NCBI GenBank assembly: GCA_016716705.1
Contig: JADJVF010000030.1
Location: 1 to 44,209 of the forward strand
Direction: 5' to 3'
Length of the DNA: 44,209 bases
Origin: Holophagales bacterium
Lineage (GTDB): Bacteria; Acidobacteriota; Thermoanaerobaculia; UBA5066
Shown here: in pieces, positions 35,736 through 44,209 of the stretch
How the letters are laid out: every line of letters begins with the position of its first letter
Position numbering within the stretch: the first letter of the stretch is position 1
Made by a program: the position numbers and the translations under genes
The notes under the pieces: generated by a model
Told to the model about the DNA's origin: nothing
Seen by the model: the letters and a program-made list of their open reading frames with translations, nothing else
Databases searched by the model: none

Positions 35736-36179
35736 ATGCTGAAGCTCAACCGCATCGTCGACTACGGCATTCTCGTCATGACCGAGATCGCGCGCCGCAA
35801 CGCCTGCGTCTCGACCACCGAGCTTGCCGCCACGTACGGCGTTTCCTCGACGATCGTCGCCAAGGTCCTGAAGAGGCTCGCAAGGGCCGGTCTCGTCACG
35901 TCGGAGCGGGGAAGCCGCGGCGGCTACCGCCTGGCCCGGCCCGCCGGCGAGGTCACCCTTCGGGCCATCGTCACGGCCCTCGAGGGGCCGATCTCGCTGA
36001 CTTTCTGCTCCAGCGGGACGTCGAGCGGTCGCTGCCGGACGCGCCCGTTCTGCGTGGCCACCGACGCGATGCGCCGGCTGAACCACCTCGTGAACGGGGC
36101 GTTCGAGGCGGTCTCGCTCGAGGACCTCCTGCACGCGCCGGCCCATTCGGAGCTGGTGGCGGAGGGCGCCGCGCCGTGA
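35736..36179 (+). CDS. Rrf2-family transcriptional regulator (IscR/SufR-like)
   Basis: 147 residues. The winged helix starts MLKLNRIVDYGILVMTEIA, with recognition segment STTELAATYGVSSTIVAKVLKRLARAGLV and RGGYRLARPA wing. Three cysteines in FCSSGTSSGRCRTRPFC follow the C-x7-C-x5-C spacing typical of Fe-S-binding IscR-like regulators. The next gene is a cysteine desulfurase, so this is probably the Fe-S cluster assembly operon's own repressor. The stop overlaps the desulfurase start by four bases. Confidence 0.9.
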   Translation: MLKLNRIVDYGILVMTEIARRNACVSTTELAATYGVSSTIVAKVLKRLARAGLVTSERGSRGGYRLARPAGEVTLRAIVTALEGPISLTFCSSGTSSGRCRTRPFCVATDAMRRLNHLVNGAFEAVSLEDLLHAPAHSELVAEGAAP

Positions 36180-37345
36180 TCCGCCGGCGGCCCGTCTACC
36201 TGGACCATCAGGCGACGACGCCGCTCGACCCGCGCGTCCTCGAGGCGACGCTCCCGTGGCTCACGGGGAACTTCGGAAACGCCTCCTCCCGCCAGCACGC
36301 CTTCGGCTGGGCGGCCGAGAGCGCCGTTTCGGCCGCGCGCGAGGAGATCGCGGAGGCCCTCGGCGCCGGGCCCGGAGAGATCGTCTTCACCTCCGGCGCG
36401 ACCGAGTCGAACAACCTCGCGATTCTCGGCGCCGCCCGCGCGGCCAGGGGACGGGGAGACCACGTCGTCACGTCCGCCGTCGAGCACCGGGCCGTTCTCG
36501 ACCCCTGCGGGCAGCTCGCGACGGAGGGGTTCGAGGTGACGGTGCTCGCCCCGGACGCGACGGGACGGACCACGGTCGAAGCCGTGGCCGGCGCTCTGAC
36601 GGGACGCACGGTCCTCGTGTCGCTGATGGCCGCGAACAACGAGGTCGGGACGCTCAACCCCGTCGCCGAGATCGCCGCGCTCTGCGCGTCCCGCGGGGTC
36701 CTCTTCCACACCGACGCCGCCCAGGCCTTCGGCAAAGTGCCGTTCGACGTGAGGTCCGGCGTCGCGCTGGCGTCCTTCAGCGCCCACAAGATCTACGGAC
36801 CGAAAGGTGTCGGCGCACTGTACGTGAGGGCCAGGCCCCGGGTGGCCCTCTCTCCGCTCGTCTTCGGAGGAGGGCACGAGAGGGGGCTGAGGCCGGGAAC
36901 GCTGAACGTCCCGGGGATCGTCGGTTTCGCTGCGGCTGTCCGGCTCGCGTCGCGGGAGCGGGAAGCCGAGGCGGCGAGGCTCACTGCCCTGCGTGACCGG
37001 CTCGACCAGGCGATCCGAGGCGCGCTCGACGGCGTCACGCGGAACGGTCCCCGGGTCGACCGCCTGCCGGGCAACCTGAGCCTCTCCTTTGCCGGCGTCG
37101 ACGGGGAGCGCCTCATCGCCTCGCTGCGGGACGTCGCGGTCTCTTCCGGGTCGGCCTGTACGACCGCCTCGGCCGAGCCGAGCCACGTCCTGCGGGCACT
37201 CGGCGTCCCGGACGCGCTCGCGAAGGCGACCATCCGGTTTGGCCTGGGGCGGTTCACGACGGCGGCGGAGGTCGACTTCGCGTCGGCGGAGGTCGTCGGG
37301 GTCGTCCGCCGTCTCCGGTCTGAGATCGCGTCGCTCTCGGCTTAG
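36176..37345 (+). CDS. Cysteine desulfurase (IscS/NifS type)
   Basis: 389 residues from GTG 36176 (GGAGGG upstream). PLP enzyme that takes sulfur from cysteine for Fe-S clusters and thio-modification. YLDHQATTPLDPRV and FTSGATESNN, SVEHRAVLDP, HTDAAQAFGKVPFDV, the PLP lysine in SAHKIYGPKGVGALYV (about residue 204) and the flexible-loop Cys in SSGSACTTASAEPSHVLRALG (about 327) are all present. The loop shape fits group I (IscS/NifS). It lies in an operon with an Rrf2 regulator; no iscU or sufBCD is in the window. Confidence 0.94.
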   Translation: MIRRRPVYLDHQATTPLDPRVLEATLPWLTGNFGNASSRQHAFGWAAESAVSAAREEIAEALGAGPGEIVFTSGATESNNLAILGAARAARGRGDHVVTSAVEHRAVLDPCGQLATEGFEVTVLAPDATGRTTVEAVAGALTGRTVLVSLMAANNEVGTLNPVAEIAALCASRGVLFHTDAAQAFGKVPFDVRSGVALASFSAHKIYGPKGVGALYVRARPRVALSPLVFGGGHERGLRPGTLNVPGIVGFAAAVRLASREREAEAARLTALRDRLDQAIRGALDGVTRNGPRVDRLPGNLSLSFAGVDGERLIASLRDVAVSSGSACTTASAEPSHVLRALGVPDALAKATIRFGLGRFTTAAEVDFASAEVVGVVRRLRSEIASLSA

Positions 37346-37361
37346 AATCGCCTCGCTCCAG

Positions 37362-38150
37362 ATGCTCTCGAGACTGTGCCTCCTCCTCGTGGCGCTGTCG
37401 ACGCTCCACCCTCGGCCTGCCGCCGGGCAGTACGGGCGGAGCTCGCCGACGTCCGTCCGGGCGACGGCGAGCCCGCTGCCGTCCGCGTCACCGCTCCCGG
37501 CGGTCACGTCGACGCCGCGCCCGACGCCGACCCCCGTTCCGCCGGGCGACGTGCGGGTGAAGGTCGTCGTGACCGGGGCCGACGGCAGGACCGCTCCGGC
37601 TGCCGACGCCGTCGCCTGGTTCCCCGGGCTGCGCGGCCCGGCACCGGCGGCACCGCCCCGGATGTCGTCGCGAGACAAGCGGTTCGAGCCGCGGGTCCTG
37701 GCCGTTCCGCGGGGATCGGCCGTCACCTTCCCGAACTACGACAAGATCTTCCACAACGTCTTCAGCCTCTCGGAGACGTCGCCTTTCGACCTCGGGCTCT
37801 ACCGCAACGGGGCCGCGCGGACGACGAGCTTCGAGACGCCCGGCGTCGTCCGTGTCTACTGCAACATCCACCCCCAGATGGCCGCCTACGTCGTCGTCCT
37901 CGACGGGAACCTCTACGCCCAGACCGGAAAGGACGGCCTCGCGCTCATCTCCGGCGTTCCTGCCGGACGACAGGCCCTGAAAGTCTGGGAGGAGCGGGGG
38001 GGCGACTGGAGCGGGACCGTCGTCGTCCCGCCGGGCGGCACGGTCGAGATCACCGTCCCCTTCGACGCGTCGAAATGGCGAGAGCAGCCCCACAAGAACA
38101 AGCACGGGAAGAACTACCCCCCGCCGGACGACGATGAAAACAGGTACTGA
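37362..38150 (+). CDS. Secreted cupredoxin-like copper-binding protein
   Basis: 262 residues. A signal peptide (RLCLLLVALSTLHPRPAAG) is followed by a long Pro/Thr/Ser-rich stretch and a plastocyanin/methylamine-utilisation-type domain at about 105-175: FEPRVLAVPRGSAVTFPNYDKIFHNVFSLS and VVRVYCNIHPQMAAYVVVL. His in HNVFS, Cys and His in YCNIHPQM are the expected type 1 copper ligands (Met of PQM as the axial). A CarboxypepD-like tail (GLALISGVPAGRQALKVWE) follows. The last 17 bases overlap the next gene. Confidence 0.82.
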   Translation: MLSRLCLLLVALSTLHPRPAAGQYGRSSPTSVRATASPLPSASPLPAVTSTPRPTPTPVPPGDVRVKVVVTGADGRTAPAADAVAWFPGLRGPAPAAPPRMSSRDKRFEPRVLAVPRGSAVTFPNYDKIFHNVFSLSETSPFDLGLYRNGAARTTSFETPGVVRVYCNIHPQMAAYVVVLDGNLYAQTGKDGLALISGVPAGRQALKVWEERGGDWSGTVVVPPGGTVEITVPFDASKWREQPHKNKHGKNYPPPDDDENRY

Positions 38151-40308
38151 CGGCTCCGCTTCCGAATCGGCTCCCACCATCGTCGCCCCTCGCGGCGACA
38201 CCTCCAGTCCCATCGGATCCAGTCTCGGAGGGGTGCCCCTGACCGCGAAGGGGCTGCGCCTGAAGACGCAGTACTTCCTCTCGGCCGCTCTTCTCGTCGT
38301 CGTCACGCTCGGGCTCGCCGTGGCGCTCGCCACGTGGCGCGCGAACCAGATCGCCGAGGAGAGCATCCGGACGGCGCTGGAGAAGATCCCGGGCGACGTC
38401 GCCGTCTATCGGACGGGTCTCGAGTCGCAGCTGAAGGCGACGCTGCGGTCGGTGGCCGAGGAGCCGGGCATCAAGGCGATCTTCGATTCGCCGGTGGGAA
38501 CCCTCTGGGACACCGCCAAGGACAAGGCGCAGATCCTGAACGCGCGAACGTTCTTCTTCTTCGACCGGACAGGGGTCCTCGTGGCCCGAAGCGACCGGCC
38601 CCCGGTCGAAGAGGAACGGCGTTCCTTCCGCGAGGTCGCCTGGGTGGCCGAGCCGCTCGATTCGTGGAAGGAGTCGACCGCGACGATCCGGGAGGGGAAG
38701 ACCCTCGCCGTCGTCGCCGCGGCGCCCGTCGTCGCGGGCGACCCCGCGAAGGGCGAGGCGCGGCTCGTCGGTGTCGTCGCGGCGGCGATTTCCCTCGACG
38801 AGGAGCGGGCGCGGGAGCTGCGCGACCTCACGGGTGGCCAGGTGGCGTTCGTCGCCGACACGGCGAAGAAGGGGCAGCCCCCCCGGCTCGAGATCGGCGC
38901 GGCGACCGACCACTTCGGGGGCGACATGCTCGTCCCCGCCCTGATGGGCGACTCGGCAGTCCTCTCGACGCTCTTCCGGGAGGCGACGGAGGTCGGTCCG
39001 CTCGACCTCGTCGTGACCGGCGAGCGGCGGGTGGTGAAGGCGATCCCGCTCCTCTCGGCGTCGGGGGAGGCGCTCGGCGCGGTCGTCGTCTCGCGCTCGC
39101 GAGAGGAGGAGACGGCCGCGTTCCGGAAGATCCGCGAGACGCTTCTGCTCGTCGGACTCGGCGTCCTGCTCGTCTCGATTCCCGTCAGCTTCCTCCTCGG
39201 CGGAAGGATCGCCCGGCCGCTCCAGCAGCTGGCCGCGGGAGCCATCGCCGTCCGGGACGGCAACCTCGACGTGAAGCTCCCGTCGGGAGGGAGCGGCGAG
39301 GTGGGCCTGCTCGCGCGGGCCTTCGAGGCGCTCGTCGGCGAGCTGCGCGAGAAACGCCAGCTCGAGGAGCTCCTCGCCGAGCTGCGCCGCAGGCCCGCCG
39401 ACGCCACGCGCGGCGTCGCCCCGACCTCGGCGACCTCTGCCGCGACCGTGACGGCCGAGGCCGTCCGGGCCGCCGCGCTCGGCCCGCGCCTCGGCACGAC
39501 CTTCGCGGGGAGGTACGACGTCCTCTCCGTCCTCGGCCGGGGAGGAATGGGCTCGGTCTACCAGGTCCTCGACCGCGAGCTGGACGAGGAGGTCGCCCTG
39601 AAGGTGCTGACCCCCGAAGCCTTCGCCGAGGGGACGCAGGCGGTTCAGACGCTGAAGCAGGAGATCCGCCTCGCGCGGAAGATCACCCACCCGAACGTCG
39701 TGAGGACGCACGACCTCGGAGAAGCCGACGGCCTCCGCTTCCTGACGATGGAATACGTTCCCGGTACGACGCTCCGCGAGCTCCTCGACCGGCGCGGTGC
39801 CCTGGCGCTCGCCCCCGGCCTCCAGATCGCCAAGCAGCTCTGCCGCGGCCTCACCGCCATCCACGAGGCGGGGATCATCCACCGCGACATCAAGCCGCAG
39901 AACATCATGGTCCTGCCGAACGGGGTCGTGAAGGTGATGGACTTCGGCATCGCCCGGACCACCGAGGGGTCCGATCACCCTTCCCTGGAAGGGCAGACCG
40001 TGGGGACTCCCCACTACATGAGCCCGGAACAGGCGCTGGGGCGCGACCTGGACGCCCGGAGCGACCTCTACACCGTCGGCGTCGTCCTGTTCGAGCTCTT
40101 CACCGGCCAGCGCCCCTTCCTGGGCAAGGAGGCGGCGGAGGTGATGCACAAGCACGTCTCGGCCGAGCCGCCGCGGCCGACCTCGTTGCGCCCGGACCTC
40201 CCCGACTACCTCGAGAGGCTGATCCTCGCCTGCCTGGCCAAGCGCCCCGACCGGAGGCCCGCGAGCGCTTCAGACCTCTACGCGGCGCTGACACGGGTCG
40301 TCGCGTAG
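38134..40308 (+). CDS. Ser/Thr protein kinase with periplasmic CACHE-like sensor and HAMP
   Basis: 724 residues. Two membrane segments (about 47-67 TQYFLSAALLVVVTLGLAVAL; 335-355 LLLVGLGVLLVSIPVSFLLGG) frame a periplasmic region of about 270 residues, with LNARTFFFFDRTGVLVARSD as in dCACHE domains. A HAMP domain follows (RIARPLQQLAAGAIAVRDGNL, about 358-410), then a helical linker, and a Hanks kinase from about 456: GRGGMGSVY, VALKVLTPE, HRDIKPQNIMVLP (about 582), MDFGIAR, TPHYMSPEQALG. Membrane receptor Ser/Thr kinase with architecture of chemoreceptor/histidine-kinase sensors. It overlaps the cupredoxin gene by 17 bases, so both are likely co-expressed. Confidence 0.93.
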   Translation: MKTGTDGSASESAPTIVAPRGDTSSPIGSSLGGVPLTAKGLRLKTQYFLSAALLVVVTLGLAVALATWRANQIAEESIRTALEKIPGDVAVYRTGLESQLKATLRSVAEEPGIKAIFDSPVGTLWDTAKDKAQILNARTFFFFDRTGVLVARSDRPPVEEERRSFREVAWVAEPLDSWKESTATIREGKTLAVVAAAPVVAGDPAKGEARLVGVVAAAISLDEERARELRDLTGGQVAFVADTAKKGQPPRLEIGAATDHFGGDMLVPALMGDSAVLSTLFREATEVGPLDLVVTGERRVVKAIPLLSASGEALGAVVVSRSREEETAAFRKIRETLLLVGLGVLLVSIPVSFLLGGRIARPLQQLAAGAIAVRDGNLDVKLPSGGSGEVGLLARAFEALVGELREKRQLEELLAELRRRPADATRGVAPTSATSAATVTAEAVRAAALGPRLGTTFAGRYDVLSVLGRGGMGSVYQVLDRELDEEVALKVLTPEAFAEGTQAVQTLKQEIRLARKITHPNVVRTHDLGEADGLRFLTMEYVPGTTLRELLDRRGALALAPGLQIAKQLCRGLTAIHEAGIIHRDIKPQNIMVLPNGVVKVMDFGIARTTEGSDHPSLEGQTVGTPHYMSPEQALGRDLDARSDLYTVGVVLFELFTGQRPFLGKEAAEVMHKHVSAEPPRPTSLRPDLPDYLERLILACLAKRPDRRPASASDLYAALTRVVA

Positions 40309-40332
40309 CGGCCGGGTCCGGCGCGCGCTCTC

Positions 40333-40893
40333 TCAGCGTGCCGGCCGGCGCACGGTCCGTCGAAGAGCGGCCTGGGCTTTCGGCGCCTTGCGGCGCGGGG
40401 ACCGCCGCCCGGCGAGCTGGACCTCCAGCTCGGCGATCCGCGCCTTCAGGCCCTCGACGTCCTCCGTCTTTGGCGCCCCTTCGGCTTTGCCCGCGGCTGC
40501 CGGCACCGCCTTCTGCCTGAGGGTCTCCAGCGTCCGTTCGAGGAACGGAAGAGCATGCGCGAGCGGCGTGAAGACCTCCTTCGCCCCTCGCTGCGCCGAG
40601 AGCGCGGCGTCGGCGTACCAGGAGAGGAAATCGCGGAAGGCCCGGTCGGAGGTGACGATCAGCTCGCGGAGGAACGGGAGCGGCAGCTCGCCTTTCTTGT
40701 TACGGGCGTCCTCGTGAATGATCTGGGTGAGGATCACCCGCGTGATGTCCTCGCCCGATTTCGCGTCGACGACCTGCACCTCCGCCCCCTCGCGGACCAG
40801 CTGGGCGATCTCGGGCAGGTTGACGTAACGGCTCGACGACGTGTCGTAAAGGCGGCGGTTCTCGTACTTCCGGACCACGATGGGCTGGCTCAT
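40333..40893 (-). CDS. PhaR-like polyhydroxyalkanoate synthesis regulator (DNA-binding domain)
   Basis: 186 residues. The start QPIVVRKYENRRLYDTSSSRYVNL is the clear N-terminal PHB/PHA accumulation regulator DNA-binding signature. ARNKKGELPLPFLRELIVTSD and a coiled-coil region follow, ending in a Lys/Arg/Ala-rich basic tail (RRSPRRKAPKAQAALRRTVRRPA), which is unusual and suggests nucleic-acid or membrane affinity. ATG 40893 (GGAGGAAACGCC upstream). Known members repress phasins or polyhydroxyalkanoate genes. Convergent with the kinase gene. No pha genes in the window. Confidence 0.85.
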   Translation of the reverse strand: MSQPIVVRKYENRRLYDTSSSRYVNLPEIAQLVREGAEVQVVDAKSGEDITRVILTQIIHEDARNKKGELPLPFLRELIVTSDRAFRDFLSWYADAALSAQRGAKEVFTPLAHALPFLERTLETLRQKAVPAAAGKAEGAPKTEDVEGLKARIAELEVQLAGRRSPRRKAPKAQAALRRTVRRPAR

Positions 40894-41074
40894 GGCGTTT
40901 CCTCCGGGGTATAGACCGAGGATTGTAGGACCGGAGGGCCGCGGGATGCCGGGTCCCTGTGCCGGGCGGTCCTCGTGACCGAGGACGCACGTCTCCGTAA
41001 ACTGACGGCCCGTTCAGCGCGTCCCAGGAAAAGGCCCGCGGCGTTCCGCGGCCGGAAGACCACGGAGGTCCTTG

Positions 41075-44000
41075 TTGACTAGAACCCGGTTCGCCGTCGT
41101 TCTTCTCGGGTCCCTTCTCGCCCTTCCCGCCTCGCGCGCCTCCGCGGGAACGCTGAGCGGCACGGTCGTGATCGACGGGAAGCCGGCCGCCGGGGCGGTC
41201 GTCTCGGCGATCCCGTTCGAGGAGCCGCTGGAGAAGGCCCGCCGGCAGCTGCGGGGAGAGGCCGAGCCGAAGGCGCTCTCCTCCGCGACGGCGGGTCCCG
41301 GGAGGTGCTTTCGCCCTCACGGTCCCAGCGGAGCCGGGGAAGGTGACCTGGTTCCGCGTCCGTATCACCGCCAGGGGGGCCATCGCGGCGGAGGCTTCCG
41401 GTGTTTTCGACGCATCCGAGACGGACGACCTGGGCGAGCTGGCACTGCGGAAAGCCGAGGCGCTGGCGGGTCGCGTGACCGGGCCGGGAGGGAAGCCGGT
41501 GGCCGGAGCGCGCGTCACGCTGACGCCGCGTGGCCGTTTCGACGCCGCGTCCGGCCTGGGTCCGGTCCCCGAGGTCACGACGACCGGGGCGGACGGGACC
41601 TTCCGATTCGTCGGCGCGGCCTCCGAGCAGAACGAGCTCGTCGTCGAGGCCGCGGGGCTCGCGCCGGCGCGCGTCGCCGACGCGAAGGGGGGCGCGCAGA
41701 GCCGGGCGATCGTCCTCGCGGCCGGGACACCCCTGGCGGGGAGCGTGAAGAAGAGCGACGGGAAGCCGGCGGCGGGGGTCCTCGTGCGATACGAGGCGGA
41801 CGGCCTCGAGACGAGCTGGGTGGAGACGGGGGCAGACGGGGCCTTCGTCCTCCCGGACCTGCCGTCCCGTCAGGGAAGCGTCGTCGCCGACGCCGGCGAC
41901 GGAGGTTTCGTCGAGGTCCGTTCCGTCACGCCGGCGCCGGGGCACGCGGCACTCGGGCTCGTCCTCGCCCCCCCGACGGTCCTCGAGGGGCGGACGCTCG
42001 ACGTCGCCACGCTGAAGGCCGTACCGCGCGTGAAGCTGGCCGTGGGCGCGCGCGAGGCGATCCGCATCGCGCGCTCGGGGGCCGACGGACGCTATCGGGT
42101 GAGAGGTCTCCGTCCGGGCGATGCGACCGTTCGAGCCGACGAGCCGCGGTACGTCCCCTGGGCCCGTCGCCGGATTCGGCTCGACAAGGGGACGACGAAG
42201 ACGCTCGACATCCCGCTCACGCGCGGCGCGACGCTCTCGGGGCGCGTTCTCGACGAAGATGGCCGGCCGGTGGCGGAGGCGAAGGTCCTCGTCTCGCTGG
42301 GAGACCTGGGCCAGGGCCAGTTCCGGCTCGTCTCGCAGGCGATGGCGAGCGATCTCGGAGCAGAGATCCGCTCGCGCGAGGATGGGACCTTCTCGGCCTC
42401 GCGCCTTCCTCCCGGAGAGAATCAGCGCCTCACCGCCGAGCATCCCGACTACGAGAAGGGGAAGGTCGGAGGAATTTCCCTGCAGCCCGGGGAGACGCGG
42501 ACGGGAGCGGTCGTCACGCTCCGGCGAGGCCTCGTCGTGACGGGGACGGTGAAGGACCCGGAGGGGAATCCGATCGCCGGAGCCGAGCTGACCATCTCTC
42601 CGTCCCGCGTCGTCCGCTCCTCGCGGGGCGGAATGAGAATGCTGATGGCCTTTGGCGGCCTGTTGTCGGACGTCCCCACTGCAAAGAGCGGCGCCGACGG
42701 CCGCTTCGAGCTGAAGGGGATCCCTGCGGGCGACTGGGGACTCACCGCGAAGGCACCGGGCCGGGCGACAGAGGTCGTCGATCCGGTGAGGCTCGTGCGG
42801 GACACGCGCCCGGAGCCGATCGACATCGTCCTCTTCCCGGGGGCGGCCATCGCCGGTTTCGTCCTCCGGAAGACGGGAGGGGGCGCCGAGGGGTACGCCG
42901 TCATTCCGCGGCCGTCCGGAAAGCCCGCGGCGGTCGTCTTCGGGTCCGGTGCGACGCCTACGGGCCCCGACGGCGCGTTCCTTCTCGACGGCCTGAAGGC
43001 CGGGGAAGTTTACGACCTCCAGCTCTTCGGCGGAGCGTCCATGGGGCCTGGCCCGGCGAAGAAGGGGATCGTCGCGCCCGCCGCGAACGTCGAGTGGATC
43101 GTCGAGGGCGCCGGGCGGATCGAGGGGGTGGCGGTGGACGGCCGAACCGGCCAGCCGCTGACGTCGTTCGAGGTCTCCTATCAGCCCGATCGATTCGGCG
43201 GCAGCGCCATGATGTGGAGCAGCCGGCGTGCCGGCCGTGGAACGGGCCGCGTGGGGGATCCGGCGCTCGTGGAGGCCCCGGACGGCCGATTCGTCCTCGA
43301 GGACGTCCCTGCAGGGAAGTGGCTGGTCAGTGTGACGGCGAAGGGCTACCAGGACGGCCGGGCCGCCGGAGTCGTCGTCGAGGAAGCGACGACGACGGAT
43401 GGAGTGGAGATCCGGGTTTCGCCCGGAAGCACCCTCAAGGTCCGCGTCACCGACGCGAAATCGGGCCGGGGGGTCCCCGAGGCCCAGGTCGGGGTCGCCG
43501 CAGAAGCGGGCGGCTCGACGTTCCAGAGCTCCAGTGCGGGCGGCCTCCTCCTGACCGACGTCGACGGCCGGTTCGAGGCCGAGGGGCTCGCTCCCGGGAA
43601 GGTGAAGGTCTCCGTGGCACACGCCGACTACACGGACCGGACCGAGAGCGTCGAGCTGAAGGAAGGGGGGAGCAGCGTCGAGGTGGCCCTCTCCCGCGGG
43701 AGCTCGCTCGGAGGCGTCGTCCTTTCCGAAACGCGTCAGCCGGTGCCGGGGGCCGAGGTGGCGCTCGAAGGGGCGAACGCCCCGGGGCGCGGCTTCGGAT
43801 CCGGAGGAGGAGAGTCGGCCACGACGGACGCCTCGGGGCGATTCCGCTTCGACCACCTCTCGCCGGGGCGCTACACGCTCGGCGCGAGCGTTCCCGCGCA
43901 GGCGGCGGAACCGGTCGAGGCGATCGTCGTCGCGGGCGAGTCGAAGGACGACGTCACCCTCGTCCTCGCGGGAGGCGCGACGATCCGCGGCGTCGTCTCG

Positions 44001-44209
44001 GGCCTTTCCGAAACCCTGCGCGCCGGGGTCGGCGTGAACGCGAGCGGCCCCCGCGATTACTGGGCATCCGCGCGGACGGGCGCGGACGGCCGCTTCGAGC
44101 TCTCCGGCGCGCCGGCCGGGACGATCTCGCTCCGCGCCACCGCGGGAGACATCCTCTCCGGGGCGACCCGCTCCGCCAGCGGGAGCTTGACGATTGCCGA
44201 AGGGCAGAA
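41075..44209 (+). CDS. Large secreted protein of carboxypeptidase regulatory-like repeats, 3' partial, one frameshift
   Basis: Start TTG 41075 (GGAGG at 41064-41068, spacing six). A signal peptide (FAVVLLGSLLALPASRASAG) is followed by repeats of about 80-100 residues of the CarboxypepD_reg type (Ig-like, transthyretin-like): GTLSGTVVIDGKPAAGAVV, ALAGRVTGPGGKPVAGARV, LSGRVLDEDGRPVAEAKV, VTGTVKDPEGNPIAGAEL and more, each ending in DGRF-x-L-x-x-L-x-P-G/A. A single-base shift near 41310 is needed: TGCTTTCGCC read one base later gives AFALTVPAEPGKV. After it the frame is open to the window end (base 44209), so over 1,040 residues are visible. Probably a surface or periplasmic scaffold or binding protein. 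Confidence 0.82.
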   Translation, partial: MTRTRFAVVLLGSLLALPASRASAGTLSGTVVIDGKPAAGAVVSAIPFEEPLEKARRQLRGEAEPKALSSATAGPGRCFRPHGPSGAGEGDLVPRPYHRQGGHRGGGFRCFRRIRDGRPGRAGTAESRGAGGSRDRAGREAGGRSARHADAAWPFRRRVRPGSGPRGHDDRGGRDLPIRRRGLRAERARRRGRGARAGARRRREGGRAEPGDRPRGRDTPGGEREEERREAGGGGPRAIRGGRPRDELGGDGGRRGLRPPGPAVPSGKRRRRRRRRRFRRGPFRHAGAGARGTRARPRPPDGPRGADARRRHAEGRTAREAGRGRARGDPHRALGGRRTLSGERSPSGRCDRSSRRAAVRPLGPSPDSARQGDDEDARHPAHARRDALGARSRRRWPAGGGGEGPRLAGRPGPGPVPARLAGDGERSRSRDPLARGWDLLGLAPSSRRESAPHRRASRLREGEGRRNFPAARGDADGSGRHAPARPRRDGDGEGPGGESDRRSRADHLSVPRRPLLAGRNENADGLWRPVVGRPHCKERRRRPLRAEGDPCGRLGTHREGTGPGDRGRRSGEARAGHAPGADRHRPLPGGGHRRFRPPEDGRGRRGVRRHSAAVRKARGGRLRVRCDAYGPRRRVPSRRPEGRGSLRPPALRRSVHGAWPGEEGDRRARRERRVDRRGRRADRGGGGGRPNRPAADVVRGLLSARSIRRQRHDVEQPACRPWNGPRGGSGARGGPGRPIRPRGRPCREVAGQCDGEGLPGRPGRRSRRRGSDDDGWSGDPGFARKHPQGPRHRREIGPGGPRGPGRGRRRSGRLDVPELQCGRPPPDRRRRPVRGRGARSREGEGLRGTRRLHGPDRERRAEGRGEQRRGGPLPRELARRRRPFRNASAGAGGRGGARRGERPGARLRIRRRRVGHDGRLGAIPLRPPLAGALHARRERSRAGGGTGRGDRRRGRVEGRRHPRPRGRRDDPRRRLGPFRNPARRGRRERERPPRLLGIRADGRGRPLRALRRAGRDDLAPRHRGRHPLRGDPLRQRELDDCRRAE

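Noticed and set aside
41079..43856. A 925-codon open frame on the minus strand
   Set aside because: It is Arg/Glu/Asp-rich with no family similarity, and lies antisense to the clear carboxypeptidase-regulatory repeats on the plus strand; it is a shadow of codon bias in GC-rich DNA.

Overview
The window is uniformly very GC-rich (roughly 70 percent by eye), densely packed DNA from a Gram-negative bacterium. Three things point to Acidobacteriota: repeated membrane-anchored Ser/Thr kinase and PP2C genes, large secreted proteins built of carboxypeptidase-regulatory-like and DUF5666 repeats, and a FadL-type outer-membrane protein plus a heptosyltransferase-like GT9 (so LPS). The phylum is inferred from gene content only.

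Left part (1-5147): five tightly coupled genes, GT9, DUF1460 amidase-like, GT2, DUF4922 (HIT/GalT-like) and SpoIID/LytB. Four consecutive 4-base stop/start overlaps join them. No signal peptide is visible on the last four, so this looks like a cytoplasmic cassette acting on peptidoglycan fragments or another glycan; it is my best candidate for an under-described system. Then come a GspG-like secreted protein, an N-acetylglutamate-synthase-like enzyme with a degenerate kinase domain, a DinB protein, phosphoglucomutase and a secreted unknown.

Middle (10.6-22.9 kb): FadL-like porin, Ser/Thr kinase with an N-terminal periplasmic part, PP2C phosphatase, SulP transporter; then on the minus strand a four-repeat DUF5666 protein and a second PP2C; then the RNA repair pair rtcB-rtcA and a TerB-like gene. 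A segment of about 3.2 kb (23.1-26.3 kb) lies between an intact initiator tRNA-fMet gene and a copy of that tRNA's 3' half with its terminator. It carries a decayed membrane-protein gene, an alpha/beta hydrolase, a membrane protein and an ECF sigma factor, and looks like an old insertion at the tRNA.

Right part (26.5-44.2 kb): ahpC-ahpF behind an AT-rich PerR/Fur-like palindrome, a small Tyr/Arg-rich secreted protein, kynureninase, ftsB-eno, a CAP protein, a REC-like fragment, a 60-base near-perfect palindrome, a double-domain ThyX, an Rrf2 regulator with cysteine desulfurase, a cupredoxin-like protein, a CACHE-like/HAMP Ser/Thr kinase, a PhaR-like regulator and the start of a very large carboxypeptidase-regulatory-like protein running off the end.

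Several otherwise well-conserved genes (SpoIID, TerB, the small membrane protein, the hydrolase N-terminus, kynureninase, the last gene) are broken by small indels, some in G or C runs. This suggests residual sequencing/assembly errors in at least some cases, so these genes should be read as probable single genes with a corrected frame.
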